NCBI RefSeq assembly: GCF_023702125.1
Contig: NZ_CP098415.1
Coordinates: 2,898,045-2,962,044 of the forward strand
Reading direction: 5' to 3'
Source of the DNA: Halorubrum hochsteinianum
GTDB lineage: Archaea > Halobacteriota > Halobacteria > Halobacteriales > Haloferacaceae
DNA: 64,000 bases
In this document: one piece after another, positions 1-8,373 of the stretch
How the letters are laid out: every line of letters begins with the position of its first letter
How positions within the stretch are numbered: the stretch's first letter is position 1
Notes under the pieces: model-generated
Databases searched by the model: none
What the model saw: only the letters and a program-made list of their open reading frames with translations
What the model was told of the DNA's origin: nothing
Translations under genes and position numbers: made by a program

Positions 1-2521
1 ACGCCTTCGCGTTCTCCGTCGCGACCGGGTCGTAGGCGGTCACGGCCGCACCGTGCTCCTGGAGCTGTTCGACGACGGGGATCGCCCGAGAGTTACGCAC
101 GTCGTCGGTCCCGGGTTTGAACGCGAGCCCGAGGACGGCGACGCGAGCGCCGACGAGGTCGAGGTGGTTCGCAAGGAGGTCAACCAACCGGCCCGGCTGG
201 CCGTCGTTGACCTCGACGGCCGCGTTGAGGACCGGCGGTTCGTATCCCTGTTCTTCCGCGGCTGCGATGATCGCGGCGACGTCTTTCGGGAAGCAGTTGT
301 GGACAACTAAGCCGTCAGTCGTCACGAACGTGTGATTGTCAGCGACTTCTAGTGAGTACACGTCTGCGGTGGTTTCTTCAACACTGACGTCACGGACGGG
401 AACGGAGGTGAAGCCACCATCTGCGGTGTGACCTGTCGGTGCGATATCCCGATCGTACTCAGCGAGCCGATTTTCGATCCGATGCCGCTCTTCAGACAAG
501 AACATCTCTTTGAGTGCCGCAATCTGTCGTTTTGAACTCACACGCAAGAAATGGGCTGGCTGCGTCGATTTCGCTGACTGGGATTTCTTATAACTCGGGA
601 CAATTTCAAGACTGTGTAAAAGCAGCGTCATGCCGTCAATAAGGTCCTCGCTTACCGACCCGTAATCGTAAACGACAGCGTTTGAGTGGTTGGTGTACTC
701 AACGTGGCCATCACCTCGGAACAGCCCCGACAGGAGTGCCTTTCGCTCGTCTTCCGTCGCTTGGAACGCTTCGTCGGGGAGCGCCGCGGAGTAAGAGCCG
801 GTTCCACAGCCGAGCCACTCCAAGAACTCGGCGAAGACACGGCTGGAAACAGAGACGGCCGTCGCGGTCTCCTGTTGTCTCGTCTGATACCGGACCCCGA
901 GCGTCTCGTAGTATGATTCGACATCGCTGACGTACTCCGGCTCGTCGGTCGGATGAAAGCTCAGCTGGACTCGCCGTCGCGTCGTTGAGCCGTGGCCGGA
1001 GGTGTCGTCGTTGATGTGTCCCTCACTGAGGTAGTAGCCGATGAATCGCCAGAACTGCTCGTCGACAGGAATGATCGCCGGGATATACGTCTGTCCCCTG
1101 CCTCGCGTCGTGTACAGCGAGAGATCCGCCCTGTCGACGGGCAGCTCATCCTCGTATTTGAGGAACACATCAAGGGGGAGATAATTATCCCGAACGAGGT
1201 CGTGGACCTTGTGATAACTGAACTGTCGGTTGTACTCCCGGAGCGTCTCATAAAGCTCCTCTTTGACCGTCTCAAACGATGTCGACGGTTTCAGATAGAC
1301 GCGATCGTTCTCGAAGGCGGACGACGCATCGACGATGTCGATGAGATCAAACGTTGAGACGGGGTCGCTCGGGATATCAGCCACTACGGGCAGTGAATCA
1401 CCTGCTTCGAGCGCATCGGCTGGCTTGACGGTGGTTTCGTCGCCGTCAAGCGTAAGCATGGGGTGATCGTGGGTGACGGTGACGCGCTTGTTCATTTTTG
1501 TCTGAATCGTGTGGAGCGGGCCCTCGTACTCCCGACGTGTCGCCGCATCGACCGGGTTGAACGCGAACGTTCCATCCGCGGACCGACTGAGAACGGAGAC
1601 ATCCTCAAGCGTTCCTTCGGAGACGTATCGCTCGAAGAACTCGGCGAGCGTGAGATGCTTCGTCCCTGTGTCATCTTTTGCGACAACGTGTTGGTCGCCC
1701 GTGAGACAACTCCCGCCCCACCCCACGCCGCTCCGGAGGAACTGTTCGCCGATGCGGTCGTCGAGACCGATCGCGTCCGCGACCTCGTAGGAGTCGATGC
1801 CGAACTCCTTACAGATGTTTCCGATGTCGTTTATGAGGCTGATCTTCGCCGCGAGGAACCCGTTGTTGGCGTACTTGATCATCTCGGCGGTCCGGGTGTC
1901 GGTCTCGACGACCGGGGCGTCGGCTCGGTCGACGAGCGGGTCGAACACCTCGCGCACGTCGGCGAGCGCCCGCTCGTCGTCGGCACCGAGAACGACCTTG
2001 TCGGGGTTCCGGAAGTCGTCGACGGCGGTTCCCTCGCGGAGGAACTCCGGGTTCATCCCGACCCCGAACGCCTCGCCCGCGGTCTTGCCGCTCGCGTCTT
2101 CGAGGATCGGCGTGATTACGTCTTCCGTGGAGCCGGGGACGACCGTGCTCTTGACGACGACGGTGTGCCAGTCCGGCTTTTCGGCGAGCGCCTCGCCGAG
2201 TTGGGTCGCGCCCGCCTCCATGACCGAGAGGTCGATGCTGCCGTCGTCGTTCTGCGGCGTCGGCAGACAGAGGAAGGTCACGTCGGTGTCGCGGACGGCC
2301 GCGTAGTCGGTGGTCGCGCGGAGGCGACCGGTTCCGTCTGGACCGGCGTGGGAAGCGATGAGGTCGTCGAGGCCCGCCTCATGGATGGGCGCGTCGCCGG
2401 CGTTGATAGTCTCGACAATTTCCTCGTCGATGTCGACGTTGACGACGTCATGGCCGAGATCTGCGAAGCACGCCGCGACGGTCGTGCCGACGTAGCCGCT
2501 CCCGATAATTGAGAGACGCAT
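1..2521 (-). CDS. aglM: UDP-glucose 6-dehydrogenase AglM, intein-containing, 3' end outside window
   Basis: NAD-dependent oxidation of UDP-glucose to UDP-glucuronate, the hexuronic-acid donor for haloarchaeal N-glycans. The start (ATG, 2521-2519) is followed by a Rossmann dinucleotide-binding segment (IIGSGYVGTTVAA, residues 5-17). The first extein half is 271 residues and ends GVGWGGS. The frame then runs without a stop through a 471-residue intein (296-1708) and resumes at 295 with the catalytic-Cys motif CFPKD and the C-terminal UDP-binding domain (LGLAFKPGTDDVRNSR). The family is about 430 residues, so roughly 60 C-terminal residues lie beyond position 1. Neighbouring aglF and the distant aglB support assignment to Haloferax-type AglM. 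The reading frame was checked codon by codon through the intein. Confidence 0.9.
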   Translation of the reverse strand, partial: MRLSIIGSGYVGTTVAACFADLGHDVVNVDIDEEIVETINAGDAPIHEAGLDDLIASHAGPDGTGRLRATTDYAAVRDTDVTFLCLPTPQNDDGSIDLSVMEAGATQLGEALAEKPDWHTVVVKSTVVPGSTEDVITPILEDASGKTAGEAFGVGMNPEFLREGTAVDDFRNPDKVVLGADDERALADVREVFDPLVDRADAPVVETDTRTAEMIKYANNGFLAAKISLINDIGNICKEFGIDSYEVADAIGLDDRIGEQFLRSGVGWGGSCLTGDQHVVAKDDTGTKHLTLAEFFERYVSEGTLEDVSVLSRSADGTFAFNPVDAATRREYEGPLHTIQTKMNKRVTVTHDHPMLTLDGDETTVKPADALEAGDSLPVVADIPSDPVSTFDLIDIVDASSAFENDRVYLKPSTSFETVKEELYETLREYNRQFSYHKVHDLVRDNYLPLDVFLKYEDELPVDRADLSLYTTRGRGQTYIPAIIPVDEQFWRFIGYYLSEGHINDDTSGHGSTTRRRVQLSFHPTDEPEYVSDVESYYETLGVRYQTRQQETATAVSVSSRVFAEFLEWLGCGTGSYSAALPDEAFQATEDERKALLSGLFRGDGHVEYTNHSNAVVYDYGSVSEDLIDGMTLLLHSLEIVPSYKKSQSAKSTQPAHFLRVSSKRQIAALKEMFLSEERHRIENRLAEYDRDIAPTGHTADGGFTSVPVRDVSVEETTADVYSLEVADNHTFVTTDGLVVHNCFPKDVAAIIAAAEEQGYEPPVLNAAVEVNDGQPGRLVDLLANHLDLVGARVAVLGLAFKPGTDDVRNSRAIPVVEQLQEHGAAVTAYDPVATENAKA
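296..1708 (-). other. Intein with LAGLIDADG homing endonuclease inside aglM
   Basis: A 471-residue in-frame insertion (precursor residues 272-742). It begins with Cys (CLTGDQHVVAKDD, splicing block A), has a block B TxxH motif (VTVTHDHPML), and ends with block F/G (VYSLEVADNHTF ... LVVHN) directly before Cys+1. Two LAGLIDADG helices are present: FWRFIGYYLSEGHI (block C) and ALLSGLFRGDGH (block E). The acidic residues needed for DNA cleavage (E and D) are retained, so both splicing and homing look intact. The +1 nucleophile is the catalytic Cys of the dehydrogenase (GGS/CFPKD), so only an exact splice restores the enzyme. By eye the intein is less GC-rich than its flanks, consistent with recent horizontal acquisition. 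Confidence 0.93.
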
Positions 2522-2620
2522 TCTGGATGGCCGTTCGCGGGACCGGCACAAGAAACGTCTGGTCGGGGTGCTCTGTTCGGAGAAGAGAAGAATCGGGTCC
2601 GTCGTCTTCCGGGATCTCGC

Positions 2621-3391
2621 CTATGAGTCGGCGACCGCCTGATCTGCGTCGTCTTCCTCCCCTTCGGTCTCGGTTCCTTCCGTCTCATTGAGCCGTTCCT
2701 CTGCGCGGTCGCGGTCCTCGGGGTAGCCCACGTCGATCCGCCAGCCGTCGAGGCGGATCGCGTCGATAGTACGGCCGGATTGGATGAGCAGATCGATCGC
2801 GTCCGGGAGTTCGTATTCGCCGCGGTCGGAGGGCTGTACGAGGTGGCAGGCGTGGAAGATAGCGGGGGTAAACGTGTAGAAGCCGGTCATCACGAGGTTG
2901 CTCGGCGGGTCGTCTGGCTTCTCGACGACCTCGACGACCTCGCCGTACTCGTTGGTGTCCAAGACGCCGTAGCGGGAGGCCTCCTCGTAGGGGACTTCTT
3001 CGACGAGGAACGCGGCGTCGGCGCGCTCCTCCTGCTGGCGGCTCGCGACATCGCCGAGGTTCCCGCGGAACACGTTGTCGCCGAGCATCAGCATGAACGG
3101 GCCGTCGATGTGCGGCTCCGCTTGGAGGATGGCATGGGCGAGGCCGAGCTGTTCGCGCTGGTGCGTGTACGTGATCGGGACGCCCTCGTACTCGTCGCCG
3201 TAGCGGTCGATGATCTGTTCGGCCTTGTAGCCGACGACGACGACGAGTTCAGTCGCGCCCGCCTCGATCAGGTTGTCGAAGACATCCTCGATGAGCGGCG
3301 TCCCGTTCACCTCGACGAGCACTTTGGGCTTGTCGTCGGTGAGCGGGCGGAGTCGCGTTCCCTTCCCGGCGGCGAGTACGACTGCTTGCAT
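2621..3391 (-). CDS. aglF: Glucose-1-phosphate uridylyl/thymidylyltransferase AglF
   Basis: Sugar nucleotidyltransferase making UDP-glucose (or a related NDP-sugar) for the N-glycan pathway; its product would feed AglM. The 256-residue protein opens with the NTP-binding signature LAAGKGTRLRP (about residues 6-16). It then has the metal/substrate segment MLMLGDNVF, the base-binding stretch QREQLGLAHA and the C-terminal DGWRIDVGYPEDR. This matches the RmlA/GlmU-N fold and, in my recollection, closely matches Haloferax AglF. The C-terminal tail (after about residue 235) is acidic and low in complexity. It lies 99 bp from the aglM start, on the same strand. Confidence 0.88.
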   Translation of the reverse strand: MQAVVLAAGKGTRLRPLTDDKPKVLVEVNGTPLIEDVFDNLIEAGATELVVVVGYKAEQIIDRYGDEYEGVPITYTHQREQLGLAHAILQAEPHIDGPFMLMLGDNVFRGNLGDVASRQQEERADAAFLVEEVPYEEASRYGVLDTNEYGEVVEVVEKPDDPPSNLVMTGFYTFTPAIFHACHLVQPSDRGEYELPDAIDLLIQSGRTIDAIRLDGWRIDVGYPEDRDRAEERLNETEGTETEGEEDDADQAVADS

Positions 3392-3477
3392 ACCTTCTGT
3401 ATTTCCTGATGGTGGGAAATACTTTGTGAGCGCCGTATCACGTCACGTAAGCGAACTCGCTTATTCGATCGGTATTG

Positions 3478-4929
3478 TTACCGTGAGACGAATGGAAGCC
3501 CCAAGGGAAGGTTCCGGAAGACTGTCTCGCGAAATGTTCGAGAGAGACCGAGTAGGACCGCAAAGTAGGTCATAGCACCAATTCCGACGAGCAAGATGAC
3601 AACCGCGAAGTTGTGACCGACCAGCCGATACGTGCTCTCGGCTCTGAGGCCAGTGTACACGGCCGCCGTCATCACGCCCGCGGCAGCGAACTGACGCACG
3701 ATCTCGCCAATAGGTAGCCTGAAGTCGATGATCGCATCGACGTGCCAGTACGCAAGGACAAGACTCACAGCGACTGACGTTGCCGTCGCCACAGCGGCTC
3801 CGATCCACCCGTAAAGAGACACGAGGATAACGTTCAGCGAGACGTTAACCACGACGAAGACGAAATTCACCCGGAACGCAAGGTCGGGTCGATCAATCGC
3901 GTTTAGCGTGTTTAATAACTGGTTCTGATAGCCCATGAATAGGTTTGCCAGGATGAGAATATTCAGAATGACAGCACCCTCGGGGAACTCTGGGCCGTAG
4001 ATCTGGAGAATCCGCTCACCGAGGAGGATTCCGCCAAACAGTCCGGGAATGAGAAATAGTCCGCCGAACGTCAGAGACTGTTCGACGATTTTGGAGACCG
4101 CCTGTGGGTCTTCATTCGCCGCAATCGAACTCATCTCGGGGAACAACGTCGACTGGAGCGTCCCGCTGAATAAAATGAGAAACTGGCCAACGTTCCACGC
4201 CGCCGTGTAGATGCCGATGAGTCCCGACGACACGAAGTACCCGAGTACCAGCACGTCAGTGTAGCTGAACATTCGCGACTGCAGGCTTCCGAGCCACGAG
4301 AACTTCGCAAAGTCGAAGAGTCGTTCGAAGTGCCGCCGCTCCGGCGCGCCAAGCGACGGCAGGTTCCTGAGCACGTAGTAGCCCCCGGTCGCGATAACGG
4401 CGATGAATCCCAAAATATGGCCGATGAACAAGGCCGCAGTACTAGCTCCAGCAACGATGAGGAGAATCTGTGAAACGGCCCGTCCGCCGGTCTTGATTGG
4501 CGAGAGAAGTCCGCTCACGTGAACGAGTTTGAGTCCGACAAGTAGCGCGTTCACGAGTCCACTCAGTAAGACGACAAGGAGAATTACGACGATGTAGCCG
4601 GCCGCCGGATACTCGACGTATCCGGCGACCTGCTCGCGAAAGACGACCACGCCGACGGCAACGAGGACGAACAGTCCGAGTATGATCACGGCACCAGCAA
4701 CGGTGTACTCGCCCGGTTCATTCCCTTCGGAGACGCGTTTCGTTATGGCTCGTGAGGTTCCGACCTTTCCGAGAATCGCTAGCCACGAGACGAGACCGAT
4801 GGCCACCTGATAGATGCCGAGCGGCTCTGGCCCGAGTATTCTCGCGATATAGACTGTCGCGACAAACCCCAGAACTGAGGAGACGAAACTGGAGGTAAAG
4901 TGAACGATAGAAGTCTGTCCGAGTTTCAT
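3478..4929 (-). CDS. aglR: Polysaccharide/lipid-linked glycan flippase (Wzx/AglR type)
   Basis: Integral membrane protein of 483 residues with about 12-14 hydrophobic segments, of the MOP/Wzx superfamily. It would move lipid-linked saccharide across the cytoplasmic membrane. The N-terminus (VLGFVATVYIARILGP) is the classic Polysacc_synt motif of Wzx proteins. The gene sits between aglF and the sulfatase-like block, so the substrate is probably the dolichyl-phosphate-linked N-glycan or a related surface glycan. The symbol aglR is given by analogy with the Haloferax cluster, where AglR has been linked to Dol-P-mannose flipping; orthology is not proven. It is divergent from the sulfatase-like gene at 5043 with 113 bp between them. 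Confidence 0.8.
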   Translation of the reverse strand: MKLGQTSIVHFTSSFVSSVLGFVATVYIARILGPEPLGIYQVAIGLVSWLAILGKVGTSRAITKRVSEGNEPGEYTVAGAVIILGLFVLVAVGVVVFREQVAGYVEYPAAGYIVVILLVVLLSGLVNALLVGLKLVHVSGLLSPIKTGGRAVSQILLIVAGASTAALFIGHILGFIAVIATGGYYVLRNLPSLGAPERRHFERLFDFAKFSWLGSLQSRMFSYTDVLVLGYFVSSGLIGIYTAAWNVGQFLILFSGTLQSTLFPEMSSIAANEDPQAVSKIVEQSLTFGGLFLIPGLFGGILLGERILQIYGPEFPEGAVILNILILANLFMGYQNQLLNTLNAIDRPDLAFRVNFVFVVVNVSLNVILVSLYGWIGAAVATATSVAVSLVLAYWHVDAIIDFRLPIGEIVRQFAAAGVMTAAVYTGLRAESTYRLVGHNFAVVILLVGIGAMTYFAVLLGLSRTFRETVFRNLPLGLPFVSR

Positions 4930-5042
4930 CGAAATACCCCGAGGGATTGAGTAGTTGGCTGTCTTCAGAGAAATTCCTTTACTCCATCGGTTCGCGGACG
5001 GAATCCACGAGATTCTTACCCTACCCCCGGTTCGATCCTACT

Positions 5043-5963
5043 ATGAGACATCACTTCGACCGGGCCAAGCGTGTTTATGAAGACCGTGGTCTTCTCGATC
5101 TCGCGAAGGCGGCGGTTGGATACGCTCCCATCGAAGTGAATAACGCGATCTTCCGGATGCGACACGGTACCGGTACGCATGTGATGGACGAGGACTGGGA
5201 CACGCTGATCCTGCTCGACGCGTGTCGGTACGACATGTTCGAACAACGGGTGCCGTTCGACGGACGACTCGAATCCCGTATCTCACTCGGCTCGACTAGC
5301 GAGGAATTTCTCCGCCGGAATTTCGAGGATAGCCAATTTCACGACACGGTTTACGTGAACGCGAACGCGTTTCTCCCGCGAGTTGGTCTCGACCAAGATG
5401 GTACCTTCCACGCGGTTGTCGATCTCTTGGATGAGTGGGACGATGAACTCGATGTTTCACATCCCGAAACGGTTACTCAGGCTGCTATAAAGGCCCACGA
5501 GCAGTATCCAGATAAACGGGTCATCGTTCACTATATGCAGCCACATCTTCCCTTCATCGGCGAAGAGGGACTCAAATTTCGGGAGCAACTCTCACGACGT
5601 AACGTTTGGGCACCCTTCCGAGAAAGTAACGCCCCGTTCTCGGTCGATGACCTCTGGACGGGATATTACGAGAATCTGGAGATCGTGTTCGAATATACTG
5701 AAAGGCTACTTGATAATATCGACGGCAAAGTTGTTATATCCGCAGACCACGGAAATATGGTTAATGAACGCCAAGGTCCGTTGCCGACAAAACGAATGTT
5801 CGGTCATCCATGGGGCGTATACACTGAACAATTAGTAAAAGTGCCGTGGTTTGTGATAGAGACAGAGACGCGTCGAACGATAGTTGAGGATACGCCGGTT
5901 TCCAACCAACAACAGACTGAGGAGTTCATCGATGAGCGGCTTGAGGCGCTCGGCTACAGGTAG
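5043..5963 (+). CDS. Alkaline-phosphatase/sulfatase-superfamily protein, paralog 1
   Basis: A 306-residue predicted cytoplasmic hydrolase or transferase of the alkaline phosphatase superfamily. The metal-binding strand is LILLDACRYD (Asp59). A conserved Ser in GSTSEEFL (Ser86) sits where sulfatases have formylglycine and NPP enzymes have Thr. HYMQPHLPF, ISADHGN and FGHPWG supply the remaining metal ligands, and the C-terminus LEALGYR resembles the LGY end of many sulfatases. ATG 5043 is preferred over 4947 because the upstream residues share nothing with the paralogs and lie in the divergent promoter region. Substrate unknown; location in the glycan island suggests sulfate or phosphate groups on surface glycans. 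It converges with paralog 2 with 13 bp between them. Confidence 0.75.
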   Translation: MRHHFDRAKRVYEDRGLLDLAKAAVGYAPIEVNNAIFRMRHGTGTHVMDEDWDTLILLDACRYDMFEQRVPFDGRLESRISLGSTSEEFLRRNFEDSQFHDTVYVNANAFLPRVGLDQDGTFHAVVDLLDEWDDELDVSHPETVTQAAIKAHEQYPDKRVIVHYMQPHLPFIGEEGLKFREQLSRRNVWAPFRESNAPFSVDDLWTGYYENLEIVFEYTERLLDNIDGKVVISADHGNMVNERQGPLPTKRMFGHPWGVYTEQLVKVPWFVIETETRRTIVEDTPVSNQQQTEEFIDERLEALGYR

Positions 5964-5976
5964 GAATTAATCCAAC

Positions 5977-6927
5977 TTAGTCCGTATATCCAAGCGCCTC
6001 TAATCGATCCGTAATCTCGGTATCGTTCAGATCAGTCTCAGACTCAACCGGCTCCTCGCTCAACACCTCTCGGCGTTCCTCTGCATCCACGACTAGCCAC
6101 GGAACTTCCCGCAGTTTCGGTGTATCGAATCCCTCCATGTGGCCCCAGACTCGCGTCGTGAAGGGAAACACGCGCTCGCCGAGCATCTCCCTGTGATCCG
6201 AACTCACAACGGACTTTCCGGGGAGCTCCGTTAGGAGTTCGTCGATGTGTTGAAGCGCTATTTCAGTACTCTCGCTGTATGCCTGACGGATTTCCTCAAT
6301 CGAAACGTCTCCCTGCTTGACGGCCCCCCAAATTTGGATACCTTCGTCGTGGTCGCCGTATCCCTGTAAATCGAGCCGCCCCCGAAGTTTCTCCGCTGTC
6401 TCACCGATATACGGTCGGTGTGGCTGCATGAAATGGACAATGAGTCGCTTGTCCGGGTAGCGTTCGTGTGCCTCTATAGCGGCTGTCACAACTTCATCTG
6501 GTTGTACGGTCCCGATCCGGTCGTCCCACCGGGTCGCGTGGGGGTGTTCGACATCGAAGAAGGTCCTCTCTGGGATATCCGTTGAAAACGGGTTCGCAGT
6601 TACGTAGACGGTGTCGTGGAGTTCTCGGCCGACGAAGTTCTCCTCGATGAACTCCCAACTCTTCTTGCCTCGCGAAGCCTTCGTTCGAAGTTCTCCATCG
6701 GCATCACTCAACTCCTCGAAATAGTCGTACCGACACGCGTCAAGCAAAATCAGATTATCCCAGTCCTCGTCCATTACGTCGATGCTTTTGTCGTCGTATC
6801 GCAAATTAGTGTACTTCCCGTACGCTTGGTGAATCGGCCAGCTCGCTAGGCGAAACGCTTCTCGAGCAATGAGCACTGGGTTGTTAACAGCCCGCTTAAA
6901 ATTATCGAGCGTGTAGTGGTTCTTCAT
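5977..6927 (-). CDS. Alkaline-phosphatase/sulfatase-superfamily protein, paralog 2
   Basis: A 316-residue paralog of the gene at 5043. It shows LILLDACRYD (Asp63), Ser90 in GKKSWEFI, HFMQPHRPY, then VSSDHREM and WGHMEG, ending LEALGYTD. The DHG motif of the other copies is DHR here, so metal-site geometry or activity may differ. The N-terminus MKNHYTLDNFKRAV resembles that of the copy at 13540 and the fossil at 9325-9359, which supports this start. The copies are too diverged at DNA level to be a recent tandem duplication. The catalytic reaction (phosphatase, sulfatase or phosphotransferase) cannot be decided from sequence. Confidence 0.75.
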   Translation of the reverse strand: MKNHYTLDNFKRAVNNPVLIAREAFRLASWPIHQAYGKYTNLRYDDKSIDVMDEDWDNLILLDACRYDYFEELSDADGELRTKASRGKKSWEFIEENFVGRELHDTVYVTANPFSTDIPERTFFDVEHPHATRWDDRIGTVQPDEVVTAAIEAHERYPDKRLIVHFMQPHRPYIGETAEKLRGRLDLQGYGDHDEGIQIWGAVKQGDVSIEEIRQAYSESTEIALQHIDELLTELPGKSVVSSDHREMLGERVFPFTTRVWGHMEGFDTPKLREVPWLVVDAEERREVLSEEPVESETDLNDTEITDRLEALGYTD

Positions 6928-6985
6928 TTACTACTCACCTTGAGTGGTGAAAGAGAAAAAATCTACTTGTTCTTGTAGTTGATAA

Positions 6986-7864
6986 CTATGTTCGATAACC
7001 AAGGTTTTTGAGCTTTTGTTCAGTAGATCGACTTACTTGGCCCGATTCTTCATTAATATCGACGCGGTATTCCGGTGAATATTCCTCGGTGTCTTTTCCC
7101 GTTGTGACACTCCAAGGTACCCTACGCAGACAATCTAATCTAGACGCACCTGGGTGTCCCCATTTTCCTCGTTCCCCAAGTGCTTGGCCATGGTCAGATG
7201 AAATGATGACACGTTCTGCCTCAAGATTTGATAGCAGCGTTTTGAGATTGTCCAGAACGTACCTAAGGTTACTCAGGTGTAGTTCCCAAAGTTCTTTTTG
7301 ACTGTATCCCTCGCTGGCTAGGTCCTCTACAGATTTATCTATCCCGACATCATCAGGAATGAATGGCGGGTGAGGCTGCATATAGTGTAAAATGGTACGT
7401 TCAGGGTCGAGTTCACGATGAAGTGCTATTGCTCGGTCGGTGATCTCGGATGGTAAAACAGTAGCGTGTTCATTGCTCCATCCGTCCCGCCAGACTTCAT
7501 TTAGATGTAAAAAGTCATCTTCATCAACCCATTGTTCTGTGTTTGGGTTTCCCGTTATATGTAAAGTAGAATTCATTTCTTCAGCATACTCCGGCTTAAA
7601 TGTCTGCCGCATCCAGGCTGCCGAACTAGTTCCCGGAGTCATATGTTCTCCAACTCTACTTAAGTATTCGTATTCGGATAAGACAGAACGAAGCATGTCT
7701 CTACGGGTACAGTCCAGTAAAATTAGTACATCCCATTTTTTTTCGTAGATATTTTGCGCATTACGCCGAGCGATGGGACCGTAGTACTTCTCGTAGAGAT
7801 ATTGTCCAACTCCGCGGATTCCGAACTCTTTGAAATTTTGAACTATGGAGTTAGTTGTTCTCAT
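6986..7864 (-). CDS. Alkaline-phosphatase/sulfatase-superfamily protein, paralog 3
   Basis: A 292-residue paralog with LILLDCTRRDM (Asp51), candidate nucleophile Ser81 (GTSSAAWM), HYMQPHPPF, ISSDHGQ, WGHPGA and C-terminus LKNLGYRT. The residue after the metal Asp is C-T instead of A-C, so the Cys of the other copies is not position-conserved and cannot be the catalytic residue. An in-frame ATG at 7972 would add 36 residues; ATG 7864 (MRTTNSIVQNF) is chosen because it lines up with the paralog N-termini. It lies 58 bp from paralog 2 on the same strand, possibly an operon. Codon use is more AT-rich than the chromosome around it. Confidence 0.72.
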   Translation of the reverse strand: MRTTNSIVQNFKEFGIRGVGQYLYEKYYGPIARRNAQNIYEKKWDVLILLDCTRRDMLRSVLSEYEYLSRVGEHMTPGTSSAAWMRQTFKPEYAEEMNSTLHITGNPNTEQWVDEDDFLHLNEVWRDGWSNEHATVLPSEITDRAIALHRELDPERTILHYMQPHPPFIPDDVGIDKSVEDLASEGYSQKELWELHLSNLRYVLDNLKTLLSNLEAERVIISSDHGQALGERGKWGHPGASRLDCLRRVPWSVTTGKDTEEYSPEYRVDINEESGQVSRSTEQKLKNLGYRT

Positions 7865-8373
7865 AGAGCTATAGATCAGAGTGACAGAGCCAAGTACAAA
7901 GCGATTTCTACCCACGAAATGGTAGTATTCGAATAAACAGGTTCCATCCAAAGGCGGAGGAATTGAAGCCAACTTTTGATGGTGTCTGCTTTGTCATGAT
8001 TAAAATTTGTGAACTGATTAGTTTGCCTTTTACTTCATGAAGCCACGTTCAACGCTATTCCGATTCTCATGTGTGAAGAGTTAAAATAGGGGACGTGACG
8101 ATGGCAGATTGCCTGTAACCACGGCTCATCACCAATGAGAAGGATCGCATTGTCGATCTGATGTTTATATCATAGTTCTGATATAAACATTAAGAAATCG
8201 TATTTGTCCCGTTGGATACAGCCAAACGTGGAGCAGGCGGTTCGTGTTGAGATCGGAAACAGTGTACAGCCGATATCACTCAGTACCGAGCTGAACCTCT
8301 ATCTTATTGACTGTAACGTGACTCCGATCGGCACCGTTTGTTAGCTGTAGATCGGACTTCTGTACCTAACGAT
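7865..8373. other. AT-rich intergenic stretch without a recognisable gene
   Basis: About 510 bp between the sulfatase-like gene and the first IS6-type element. No open frame here looks like a real gene. An in-frame stretch at about 8223-8343 (EQAVRVEIGNSVQPIS) may be a gene fragment but was not recognised. It contains the perfect inverted repeat at 8161-8190 and the promoter region of the gene starting at 7864. Confidence 0.5.
8161..8190. repeat. Perfect 12-bp inverted repeat (hairpin or operator)
   Basis: Arms 8161-8172 (ATGTTTATATCA) and 8179-8190 (TGATATAAACAT) are exact reverse complements around the 6-base loop TAGTTC. The arms are AT-rich. There is no T-run that would make it an obvious terminator, and no intact gene immediately downstream for which it would be an operator. 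Confidence 0.7.

Noticed and set aside
1463-2512. Long plus-strand open frame (349 codons) opposite aglM
   Set aside because: It is the antisense shadow of the GC-rich aglM exteins and intein; no start signal, motif or sensible composition on the plus strand.
8210-8222. 13-base match CGTTGGATACAGC to 12416-12428 as evidence of a deletion or transposition join
   Set aside because: No similarity extends to either side and a match of this length between two kilobase-scale regions can be chance.
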